This document shows positions 7,147 to 14,112 of a stretch of 39,853 bases of DNA, piece by piece. The stretch's first letter is position 1. Each line of letters begins with the position of its first letter. The stretch is from Halopenitus salinus. GTDB taxonomy: Archaea; Halobacteriota; Halobacteria; Halobacteriales; Haloferacaceae. The translations under genes were made by a program, and so were the position numbers. Location: NCBI RefSeq assembly GCF_042662125.1, contig NZ_JBHSXL010000014.1, forward strand, positions 1-39,853. The letters run 5' to 3'. A model generated the notes under the pieces. That model worked only from the letters and a program-made list of their open reading frames with translations, searched no databases and was not told where the DNA came from.

Positions 7147-7929
7147 TCACTGCAGTCGCTTCGTCGTCTCGACGAGCGGGTGGCGGGCGTAATCGACGAC
7201 CTCGACGTCCGAGAGCGACTCCAGGCCGGCCTCGCTGGCGGTCCGAGCCATTCCCAACTCGACGCGCTCGGAGAGGACGACGACGTAGGCATCCATCTCC
7301 TCGAGCCCCAGGTCCTGGGCCGCCATCACGCGGTGGTGGCCGTCGGCGAGGAACAGCTCGCCGTCGTTGTCGATCACGACGAGGGGTTCGGCGAGCCCGT
7401 TCTCGAGTTCGTACTTGCGTCCCTCGAGCTCGTCGGCGTAGACGCGTTCCTGGGTCGGGGTGAGCCGGTCGAGGCGAACCGTTCGGCGGTCCTCCTCGAG
7501 GTCGATCCCGTGGATCTGCTCGAGGGTGCGCATCAGCTTGCCGACCTTTCCGGGCGTGGCGCGTTCGATCTGTGACCGGACGACGTCGGTGTTCGAGATG
7601 ATCCCGACGAGGTTCCCCGCGTCGTTGACGACCGGCAGCTTCTGGATCCCGGATCGGAGGATCACACGGGCGACGTCGTTGATCGCCATGTCCGGATGGG
7701 CGACGATCAGGTCGTTGCTCATCACCGTGAATATCTGGGCCTCCTCGTCGGCCAGGAGCAGGTCGCGAGCGGAGACGAAGCCCTCGACGGTCCGGCCGTT
7801 CGTGACCGGAAAGCCGTTGTGGCCCTCGTTGTCGACGACGCGCTGGGCCACCTCGCCGATCGTGTCGTCGGGCGAGACCGTCTTCACCTCGCGCGTCATG
7901 TACTCGGCGACGGTCGGCTTCCGACTCAT
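7147..7929 (-). CDS. CBS-domain pair fused to a ParB-like domain
   Basis: Protein of 260 residues. CBS domain 1 spans about 6-62 and CBS domain 2 about 70-122 (VRSGIQKLPVVN-type core, GIISNTDVV end). The C-terminal half has a ParB/sulfiredoxin-like fold with the signature LFLADGHHRVMAA at about 192-204, preceded by PLVVIDNDG. CBS pairs usually sense adenine nucleotides, and ParB-like folds bind DNA, NTPs or phosphate. The combination suggests a nucleotide-responsive regulator or enzyme; the exact job is unknown. The ATG start is fixed by a TATA box about 27 bases upstream. It is downstream of the znu operon on the same strand, 76 bases from znuB, but has its own promoter. Confidence 0.78.
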   Translation of the reverse strand: MSRKPTVAEYMTREVKTVSPDDTIGEVAQRVVDNEGHNGFPVTNGRTVEGFVSARDLLLADEEAQIFTVMSNDLIVAHPDMAINDVARVILRSGIQKLPVVNDAGNLVGIISNTDVVRSQIERATPGKVGKLMRTLEQIHGIDLEEDRRTVRLDRLTPTQERVYADELEGRKYELENGLAEPLVVIDNDGELFLADGHHRVMAAQDLGLEEMDAYVVVLSERVELGMARTASEAGLESLSDVEVVDYARHPLVETTKRLQ

Positions 7930-7953
7930 TGGACCACCTACGTCGGAGACGAC

Positions 7954-7960
7954 CTAAAAG
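7954..7960 (-). promoter_or_regulatory. TATA box of the CBS-ParB gene
   Basis: CTTTTAG on the minus strand lies 25-31 bases before the ATG, matching a leaderless transcript. Confidence 0.55.
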
Positions 7961-8005
7961 GGTGGGGGAGAGGGGCGGCGAGGGAACGCCGGAACGACGC
8001 CTCGA

Positions 8006-9031
8006 TCACCGCGACGTCGCGCCCGAGGAGGGGAACCCGCGCTCCTCTGTGAGCACGGCGAGGACGTACCACGCGATCGCGATCAACACGATCGTGCCGC
8101 CGGCCGGAAGCCCGGTGGCGTAGCCGACGAGCAACCCCGTTATCACGGATATCTCCCCGATAACGACGGCCAGGTAGAGCGCCTCACGGAAGCTCGAGGC
8201 GACCTGCGAGGCGGCCGCCGTGGGAACGACGAGCATCGCGGCGACGAGGATCACGCCGAGCACCTGCATGGATCCGACGACGACGAGCGCCGTGAGGACG
8301 ATGATCAACGTGTTGTACGCGGAGACGTCGAGGCGGGCCACGCGGGCCGCCTGTTCGTCGAAGGTGACGTACAACAGCTGTTTGTACCGGCTCGCGACGG
8401 TCGCGATCACGAACGCCGAGATGGCGACCATCAGCCAGGCGCCGCCGACGGGGACGAACGAGATGTTGCCGAAGAGGAACGAGTCGATGTTCAACCCGGA
8501 GAAGCCGCCGCCCCACGAGATGACGATGGTGCCGAGCGCGAACGATCCGGTGAGCATTATCGCGATGGGCACGTCGCCGTAGGCGGCGGCGTGTTCGGCC
8601 AGCCACTCGACGGCGAGCGCGCCGAGGACGGCGGCGACGAGCGCCGAGAGCAAAAGCGGGGCCGACCAGTCGGTGGCGCTCGCGACGAGCAGCCCGACCG
8701 CGACCCCCGCGAAGGCCGTATGAGCCAGGGTCTCGCCGATGAGCGCCATCTCGCGGTGGACGATGTACATCCCGACGAGCGGCCCGACGACGCCGATGAG
8801 CGCACCCGTGACGAGCGAGTACCAGACGAACCGGAACGCGAACAGCTCCAGGCCGGTGACGGCGCCGAACGCGCGACCCGCGAGCACGACGAACGCCGCG
8901 AACCCGCCGCCGGAGAGCCCGAGCGTGCCGAGAGCGTCGCTCACCATGAACGCGAGCAGGAACGCGATCAGGACCGCGACGACCGCGATGAGTCCGCGGA
9001 GCAACCGAAATCGGGTAGTGTCGTGGCGCAT
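8006..9031 (-). CDS. znuB: Zinc/manganese ABC transporter permease
   Basis: Integral membrane permease of 341 residues from the ABC-3 (ZnuB/MntB) family. About eight to nine hydrophobic segments are visible, starting with a long helix at about 13-35. Family landmarks are GPLVGMYIVHREMALIGETLAHTAFAGVAVG (about 82-112), the DSFLFGNI segment, and the coupling region YVTFDEQAARVARLDVSAYN. It moves a divalent metal, most likely zinc, across the membrane with the ZnuC ATPase and the ZnuA lipoprotein. It starts 21 bases after the znuC stop and is the last gene of the operon. The N-terminus is about 50 residues longer than typical bacterial ZnuB. Confidence 0.88.
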   Translation of the reverse strand: MRHDTTRFRLLRGLIAVVAVLIAFLLAFMVSDALGTLGLSGGGFAAFVVLAGRAFGAVTGLELFAFRFVWYSLVTGALIGVVGPLVGMYIVHREMALIGETLAHTAFAGVAVGLLVASATDWSAPLLLSALVAAVLGALAVEWLAEHAAAYGDVPIAIMLTGSFALGTIVISWGGGFSGLNIDSFLFGNISFVPVGGAWLMVAISAFVIATVASRYKQLLYVTFDEQAARVARLDVSAYNTLIIVLTALVVVGSMQVLGVILVAAMLVVPTAAASQVASSFREALYLAVVIGEISVITGLLVGYATGLPAGGTIVLIAIAWYVLAVLTEERGFPSSGATSR

Positions 9032-9052
9032 GGTGAATCCGTTCCGCTCGCC

Positions 9053-9793
9053 TCAGTGGTGGTGGTGGACGACCGTGCCGGTCGCGCCGTAGGCGCGCTC
9101 CAGCGCGTCGCTCTCGACGAACGACTCCGTGTCGCCGTGGTGGTACAGCTCGCGGTTGAGACAGGCGATCCGCTCGGCGCGGTCGGTGACGACCCCGATG
9201 TCGTGTTCGATCAGGACGATCGCGATCCCCTCCTCGTTGAGCTCCTCGAGGAGCCCGTAAAACCGGTCGCGCGATTCGGCGTCGACGCCGACGGTCGGCT
9301 CGTCGAGGGCGAGGAGATCGGCCTCCGAGGCGAGCGCCCTGGCGATGTAGGCCCGCTGGCGCTGGCCGCCGGAGAGGGCGTTGATGCGCCGGTCTCGGAG
9401 GTCGAGCACGTCCACGCGCTCCATGGCCTCCTCGATTATTCGCCGGTCGTCCGATCGAAGCCGTCCCGAGCCGCGGTGTGGGTACCGACCCATCTCGACG
9501 ACCTCCTCGACGGTGACCGGCATCGTCGAGCCCTTCTGGGTCGCCTGCTGGGCGACGTAGCCGATCCGGTGGCCGTCCTCGAACGAGGAGACGGGCTCGC
9601 CGAACAGCCGGATCTCGCCCGAGTCCGGCTCGAGCAGGCCCAACATGAGGTGGAGGAGGGTCGTCTTGCCGGAGCCGTTCGGGCCGATGAGCCCGAGAAA
9701 CTCGCCGTCCGCGACGTCGATCGAGACGTCGTCTACGGCGACGGTGTCGCCGTATGTGTAGGTGACGTCCCGGACGGACACGACGGCGTTCAC
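9053..9793 (-). CDS. znuC: Zinc/manganese ABC transporter ATPase
   Basis: Cytoplasmic ABC ATPase of 246 residues. Walker A is GPNGSGKTT, the signature is LSGGQRQRAYIARAL, Walker B is DLLALDEP, and the H-loop His is in IEHD; the Q-loop is YVAQQ. These match the ZnuC/MntA subfamily. It starts with GTG, whose bases overlap the znuA TGA as GTGA (four bases shared), so the two are translationally coupled. The long inframe extension upstream of this GTG has no ABC features and is the antisense shadow of znuA coding. The protein ends in HHHH, which may bind metal but could be incidental. Confidence 0.9.
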   Translation of the reverse strand: MNAVVSVRDVTYTYGDTVAVDDVSIDVADGEFLGLIGPNGSGKTTLLHLMLGLLEPDSGEIRLFGEPVSSFEDGHRIGYVAQQATQKGSTMPVTVEEVVEMGRYPHRGSGRLRSDDRRIIEEAMERVDVLDLRDRRINALSGGQRQRAYIARALASEADLLALDEPTVGVDAESRDRFYGLLEELNEEGIAIVLIEHDIGVVTDRAERIACLNRELYHHGDTESFVESDALERAYGATGTVVHHHH

Positions 9794-10833
9794 GCGTTGA
9801 TCCCGAGCGCGGCTTGCAGCGCCGGGAGGTTTATCCTTTCCATCTGTTCGATGTAGCCCCAGCCCCGGTCGTTCCACTCGGCCGTCGTCCCCTCCGCCGG
9901 GGAGATGCGGCGGATCTCCGAGGCGTTCGAGTCGCCAATGATGGCGTTCGCCAGATCGGCCGACCCGAAGTGATCGACGAGGATCACGTCGATATCGTTC
10001 CGGTCGACGACGCCGACCGTCTCCTGTATCTCCTCTTGGGTCGGCTGTGCGTGCGGCGAGACGCCCTGCGGGGAGTGAATCTGCAATCCGTAGCGCTCCG
10101 CGAGATACTGGTAGGAGTCGTGGCTGGCGACCACGACGGTATCGCGCTCGCGGTCCGCGAGCCCCTCCTCGAAGGTCCGATGCAACTCGTCGAGCCGGTC
10201 GAGGTAGGCCTGTCCGTTTTCGGCGTAGACGTCCTCGTCGTCCGGATCGGCCGCCTGAAGCCCCTCGATGACGTTCTCGACGCTCTCGGCGGCCAGGACG
10301 GGGTCGGTCCAGTAGTGGGGATCGAAGTCGCCGTGGCGGTCCGCCGCGTCGTCGTGAGCGCCGTCCGAATGATCCTCCTCCTCCACGTGATCGTCGCCCT
10401 CCGTGTGTGTGTTGTCGTCCTCGTGTGTGTGGTCGTCCTCGTACTCGCGAAGCTCGATGCCCTCGAGGACGTCGACGAGTTCGACCTCGGGATGGTCGCG
10501 TTCGATGGTCTCGGCGGCGTCGAGGGCCCACCGCTGGAATCCCTCCACGTCCATGTAGAGGAACGCCCGGTGGGAGGCCACTTCCGTCGGGAGGTCCGGG
10601 CCGGGCTCGTAGCGGTGGCCCATCGTCCCGGGCGGGACCGGGTTCTCGACCGGGAAGACCTCGCCGCCGACGTGGCGCGCGAAGTCGTAGAGCGTGAAGA
10701 AGGCCGCATAGCCGCCGTCATCGAGCGTCTCCTCGCCGGCGATCTCCCGAAGCCGACCCGTGCATCCGGAGAGCGCCCCGGCGGCGAGCACGCTCGCCGT
10801 CCCCGAGAGCAGTCGGCGTCGCGTCCGTTTCAT
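9790..10833 (-). CDS. znuA: Zinc-binding Tat lipoprotein of the ABC transporter
   Basis: Substrate-binding protein of 347 residues. The N-terminus has a twin-arginine signal (TRRRLLSG) and a lipobox with Cys24 (ALSGC), so it is exported folded and lipid-anchored outside the cell. A His/Asp/Glu-rich loop spans about 132-170, with ten or so histidines, and is followed by DPHYWTDP. Other probable metal ligands are H73 (TMGHRYEPGPD), the His in VVASHDSYQYLAERYGL, and the final Asp/His in VDHFGSAD. The charged His-rich loop is characteristic of zinc rather than manganese binders. ATG was chosen over a GTG two codons upstream because of the TATA spacing. First gene of znuA-znuC-znuB, under a promoter with a palindrome. 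Confidence 0.88.
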   Translation of the reverse strand: MKRTRRRLLSGTASVLAAGALSGCTGRLREIAGEETLDDGGYAAFFTLYDFARHVGGEVFPVENPVPPGTMGHRYEPGPDLPTEVASHRAFLYMDVEGFQRWALDAAETIERDHPEVELVDVLEGIELREYEDDHTHEDDNTHTEGDDHVEEEDHSDGAHDDAADRHGDFDPHYWTDPVLAAESVENVIEGLQAADPDDEDVYAENGQAYLDRLDELHRTFEEGLADRERDTVVVASHDSYQYLAERYGLQIHSPQGVSPHAQPTQEEIQETVGVVDRNDIDVILVDHFGSADLANAIIGDSNASEIRRISPAEGTTAEWNDRGWGYIEQMERINLPALQAALGINA

Positions 10834-10855
10834 ACCCACGGATCAGTCGTCCTCG

Positions 10856-10861
10856 CTTATG
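10856..10861 (-). promoter_or_regulatory. TATA-like element of the znu operon
   Basis: CATAAG on the minus strand lies 23-28 bases before the znuA ATG. The DNA just upstream of it (10862-10925) is strikingly AT-rich for this genome. Confidence 0.5.
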
Positions 10862-10863
10862 AA

Positions 10864-10895
10864 TGTTATTATTGAGAACAAGATTTTTAATAACA
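10864..10895. promoter_or_regulatory. Inverted repeat at the znu promoter, candidate metalloregulator operator
   Basis: Perfect 8-base arms TGTTATTA (10864-10871) and TAATAACA (10888-10895) are separated by 16 bases. The element starts two bases upstream of the TATA-like box, covering the BRE/upstream factor region. AT-rich inverted repeats in this place are typical operators of DtxR/MntR- or Zur-like repressors that shut metal uptake off when metal is plentiful. No such repressor gene is in the window, so the binder is unknown. Confidence 0.55.
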
Positions 10896-10965
10896 AATCG
10901 TATCTTTGGAGTCTGTGTTAATATTCCGTCGCGTCGCCCCCGTCGGACGAGCGAGATGCTCCAAT

Positions 10966-11060
10966 GGAAGACGCGAGGGATCGCAAAGAGGGGAGCGGGG
11001 AGTAGGAAACGGAAAGGGGGTGTGGAGAGCGGAAATCGGGGCGGGAGGCGGAAAGTGGAA
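10966..11060 (+). other. Polypurine-rich non-coding stretch
   Basis: The 248 bases between the znu operator and the stop of the 94-residue gene hold no recognisable gene. Within them the plus strand is almost all purine for about 95 bases, with several runs of four or five G. On the minus strand, the sense strand of both flanking genes, this is a C/T-rich tract and may act as a terminator for the 94-residue gene. Confidence 0.5.
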
Positions 11061-11143
11061 CGTTTTCGGCGGTTCGGTGGCAGGTCGCCGGATCCGTGCG
11101 GCCGTTCGGGTCCGTGATCGGCGCGGGCGATCCGTGCCGTCGA

Positions 11144-11428
11144 TCAGTGCGAGTGACCCAGCGCGTCCTGGAGGGATTCGCCGAACCGCTCCTCGAAGAG
11201 CTCCTCGGCGGTGTCGTTGATCTCCTGGACGTCCTCGGGGACGTCGCCCTGCGAGTGGTGGGTGATGGCGTGTGCCTGCTGGGCCATCACGTTCAACAGC
11301 ATGTCGGTGACGACGCGGGTCGGCCGCTCGCCCTGGTCGGAGAGCATGTCGACGAGCCCCGCGGGCAGCTCGACTGTGTCCTCGTCGCCGTCGGGTCCGG
11401 TCACGGTGTAGGTCTCGGTCTCGGCCAT
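11144..11428 (-). CDS. Small acidic haloarchaeal protein of unknown function
   Basis: Soluble acidic protein of 94 residues with no signal peptide or membrane segment. It begins MAETETYTVTGPDGDEDTVELP, a short beta-rich part, then a mostly helical part (LVDMLSDQGERPTRVVTDMLLNVMAQQAHAITHHS) with several Met, Gln and His, and ends LGHSH. I do not recognise a functional family; the composition and length look like a conserved haloarchaeal hypothetical. It has an ATG start with a GAGGGGG run five bases upstream that could serve as a ribosome binding site and a weak TATA-like CTTACG about 25 bases upstream. It is divergent from tyrA and upstream of znuA in the same direction, but separated by a long spacer. 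Confidence 0.72.
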   Translation of the reverse strand: MAETETYTVTGPDGDEDTVELPAGLVDMLSDQGERPTRVVTDMLLNVMAQQAHAITHHSQGDVPEDVQEINDTAEELFEERFGESLQDALGHSH

Positions 11429-11513
11429 ACTTCCCCCTCGTCATCGGGACGTAAGGGTCTGTGGGAATCGGTCGAGGTGCCCGACGTCGCGGCCGTCCCT
11501 CGAGTCGAACCTC

Positions 11514-11519
11514 TTTAAG
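11514..11519 (+). promoter_or_regulatory. TATA box of tyrA
   Basis: TTTAAG lies 28-33 bases before the tyrA ATG, in the 118-base divergent region. Confidence 0.5.
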
Positions 11520-11546
11520 CGTCGCCGCCGAAACCCGACTCAACCG

Positions 11547-12389
11547 ATGGAGCTACTCGTCGTCGGCGCCGGGGAGATGGGGCGGTGGATCGCCGACACG
11601 GTCGCGTCCGTGGAGGATGATCCGGCCGTCTCCGTGACCTTCACCGACCTCGATCCGGAGCGTGCACGCTCCGCCGCAAAGGCCCGTGACGCTCGGGTGC
11701 TGGATCCGGAGGCGATCGTGGATTCGGTCGGGGACGAGGGGCCGATCGCGGGGCAGGACGAGGAGCCGATCGCGGGATCGGAGGCGACCTTCGACGTCGT
11801 CTGTCTGGCCGTCCCCATCTCGGCTGTCGAGCGGGCGATCGCGACGTACGCCCCGACGGTCGAGGAGGCGATGATCGACGTCTCGGGCGCGATGGCCGAG
11901 CCGATCGCGGCGATGCGCGAGCACCTCGACCCGTCGACCGAGCGCGCCAGCCTGCACCCGCTTTTCGCCCCGCCGCGCGTCCCCGGCAACGTCGCAGCGG
12001 TCGTCGACGAGGGGGGACCGACGGTGGATCTCGTGCTCGAGGCGATCGAGGCCGGGGGGAACGACGTCTTCGAGACCACGGCGGCCGAACACGACGACGC
12101 GATGGAGACGGTCCAGGCGGGCGCACACGCCGCGATCCTCGCGTGGCGCCTCGCCGGCGACGACGTCCGCGAGGAGTTCCACACGCCGGTCTCCGCCCTG
12201 CTCGACGATCTCGCCGACACCGTCACGGAGGGCTCTCCAGAGGTGTACGCGGAGATCCAACGTGCCTTCGACGGCGCGGAGGGAGTGGCCGGGGCGGCAG
12301 CCGATATCGCCGACGCCGACTTCGAGGAGTTCGCCGACCTGTACGAACGAGCCCGCGGCGACGCACCCGAACGCGAGCGACACGGATGA
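11547..12389 (+). CDS. tyrA: Prephenate dehydrogenase
   Basis: NAD(P)-dependent prephenate dehydrogenase of 280 residues, making 4-hydroxyphenylpyruvate for tyrosine synthesis. The Rossmann motif VVGAGEMG is at residues 5-12, followed by TDLDP at about 33. VVCLAVPIS, DVSGAMAEP and SLHPLFAPP are the substrate-side motifs usual for TyrA, and the C-terminal half is helical for dimerisation. It is short, with no fused chorismate mutase or ACT domain, as is common in haloarchaea. It would feed a transamination step that the aminotransferases at 17819 and 19601 could in principle perform. Assignment is solid at family level. Confidence 0.86.
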   Translation: MELLVVGAGEMGRWIADTVASVEDDPAVSVTFTDLDPERARSAAKARDARVLDPEAIVDSVGDEGPIAGQDEEPIAGSEATFDVVCLAVPISAVERAIATYAPTVEEAMIDVSGAMAEPIAAMREHLDPSTERASLHPLFAPPRVPGNVAAVVDEGGPTVDLVLEAIEAGGNDVFETTAAEHDDAMETVQAGAHAAILAWRLAGDDVREEFHTPVSALLDDLADTVTEGSPEVYAEIQRAFDGAEGVAGAAADIADADFEEFADLYERARGDAPERERHG

Positions 12390-12394
12390 ACGGA

Positions 12395-12552
12395 GCGAGT
12401 CGAACGCGGAAAGGCGATCACGACGACGGGGCGGAACGCCGATCGAGGACCACGGAGATAACGAAGACCACGAAGACCACCATGACCAGAAAAACGGACA
12501 CTGAACGTGGAGTTCGAGGCGTCACGATGGACGCGACCGACGGGTGGCGTCC
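12395..12552 (+). other. Spacer with an out-of-frame His/Asp-rich reading frame
   Basis: Between tyrA and the methyltransferase gene one frame, open from inside tyrA to TGA at 12502-12504, ends in NEDHEDHHDQKNGH. There is no ATG, GTG or TTG start close to this stretch that would give a convincing short protein. It may be a decayed or frameshifted tail of tyrA, or chance in GA-rich DNA. No promoter is clear here. Confidence 0.3.
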
Positions 12553-12554
12553 AT
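12527..12554 (+). repeat. Inverted repeat over the start codon of the Rsm22-like gene
   Basis: ATGGACGC (12527-12534) and GCGTCCAT (12547-12554) are perfect 8-base inverted repeats with a 12-base loop. The downstream arm includes the first two bases of the ATG start codon at 12553-12555. In an mRNA running in from tyrA the hairpin would cover the start. Confidence 0.55.
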
Positions 12555-14058
12555 GATCGACAGGGACGCGGTCCGGGACGCCGCGAGGTACCTCCGGCGG
12601 GTTCGCCCGATCGATCCGGACGAGATCTCGGAGTACGTCGAGGGCGGAGCCCACCCGGCGGTCGTCGAACGCGTCCTTCGCGAGGAGGCCTACGACCTCG
12701 GGCTTCGCGAGGGCGAGGACGGGACGTTCGTCCCGATCGAGGACGGCCCGGCCTCGCCGCCGGGGTGGGGGCCCGAGGCGCTCCCCGAGCGGTACGCGTT
12801 CGCCCTCAAGGACCGTCTCGTGGGCGAGTTCGGCGCGAACTGGCACGACGGGGAGTCGGGAGACGAGCTTCGGGAGGCGATCCGGCGGCTCAAGCGCGAT
12901 TACTACTACGAGAATCACGTCGAGTACGACCGGATCGCGGCGCTCGGATACGCGATCTACCACCTCGCGGACTACTACGCCGCGATCGGCTACGTCCTCG
13001 ACGACCTCGCGGCGAACGGCCTGCTCGGACGGCGCCTCCGCGTGCTCGACGTCGGCGCGGGCGTCGGCGGCCCGGCACTCGGGCTCCACGATTACCTCCC
13101 CGACGACGCGCTCGTGGAGTACGTCGCCGTCGAGCCGAGCGCCGCCGCGGACGTGCTCTCCGACCTCCTCGCGGAGACGGAGCGGAACTTCCGGACGACG
13201 ATCCGTCGCGAGACCGCGGAGTCGTACTTCGGCCTGGAGGACGACCGCGAAGACGGGACCGAGGACGGCAGCGAAGGCAAGTCCGAGAACGACGGCCAAG
13301 ACGAGGGTACACCCAGGAAGCCCTTCGATCTGGTGCTGTTCGGGAACGTCCTCTCGGAGCTTTCCGACCCGGCCGCGGTCGTCAATGCGGCGCTTTCGTC
13401 CACCGCGTCGGACGGGTCCGTGATCGCGCTCGCGCCCGCGGACCGGAACACGGCGATCGGGCTTCGAGAGATCGAACGCGCGGTCACCACGTCCGGGAAC
13501 TCCGCGCAGGCCACCGTCTACAGTCCGACGCTCAGTCTGTGGCCCGACGCCACAGCGAGCGATCGAGGCTGGTCCTTCGACGTCCGTCCGGACCTCGAGG
13601 TGCCCGCGTTCCAGCGCCGGCTCGACGAGGCGGCCGATCGCGGCCCGACCGACGAGCCGGGCGAGTTCGAGAACGTCGACGTCCAGTTCGCCTACTCGAT
13701 CCTCCGCACCGACGGGACCCGCCGCGTCGACGTCCACGCGAGTTCGCAGCGCCACATGCGAATGTCGGAGACCGACGCGCACGTCACCGACCGCGTGAAC
13801 CTCCTCGCGGTCAAGTTGAGCCACGACCTCGCCGACGGCGGAAACCCGATCTACCTGATCGGGGACGGCTCCCAGTCGTTCGACCACTACGCGGTGTGCA
13901 CGCGCGAGACCTCCTTGAACCGGACGCTCTCGGAGGCGGGATACGGCGCGGTGTGCGCCTTCGAGAACGCGCTCGTCCTCTGGAACGACGACGAGGAGGC
14001 GTACAACCTGGTGATCGACGACGAGGCGGTCGTCGACCTCGTCGCGCCGGCGGCGTGA
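12553..14058 (+). CDS. Rsm22-like class I SAM-dependent methyltransferase
   Basis: Protein of 501 residues. The N-terminal 150 residues are helical and charged (MIDRDAVRDAARYLRRV, YYYENHVEYDRIAALGYAIYHLADYYAA), a layout seen in Rsm22-type proteins associated with the small ribosomal subunit. The SAM-binding motif I is VLDVGAGVGGPALGL near residue 160, and FDLVLFGNVLSEL near 258 is the post-motif region. A disordered acidic insert (about 230-252, rich in D, E, G, S) sits inside the methyltransferase domain. The C-terminal part keeps Cys residues in YAVCTRETSLNR and GAVCAFENALVLW. The substrate (probably rRNA) is inferred. ATG chosen rather than the GTG three codons before because MIDRDAV fits the domain start. 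Confidence 0.65.
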   Translation: MIDRDAVRDAARYLRRVRPIDPDEISEYVEGGAHPAVVERVLREEAYDLGLREGEDGTFVPIEDGPASPPGWGPEALPERYAFALKDRLVGEFGANWHDGESGDELREAIRRLKRDYYYENHVEYDRIAALGYAIYHLADYYAAIGYVLDDLAANGLLGRRLRVLDVGAGVGGPALGLHDYLPDDALVEYVAVEPSAAADVLSDLLAETERNFRTTIRRETAESYFGLEDDREDGTEDGSEGKSENDGQDEGTPRKPFDLVLFGNVLSELSDPAAVVNAALSSTASDGSVIALAPADRNTAIGLREIERAVTTSGNSAQATVYSPTLSLWPDATASDRGWSFDVRPDLEVPAFQRRLDEAADRGPTDEPGEFENVDVQFAYSILRTDGTRRVDVHASSQRHMRMSETDAHVTDRVNLLAVKLSHDLADGGNPIYLIGDGSQSFDHYAVCTRETSLNRTLSEAGYGAVCAFENALVLWNDDEEAYNLVIDDEAVVDLVAPAA

Positions 14059-14112
14059 GGACGTGACGTAACGATGTGGGGTGACGGATGTGACTCCGTC
14101 CCGCGACCCGCC

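Noticed and set aside
9794..10531. N-terminal extension of the znuC frame
   Set aside because: Arg/Gly/Pro-rich shadow overlapping znuA; the GTG at 9793 with GTGA overlap is the natural start.
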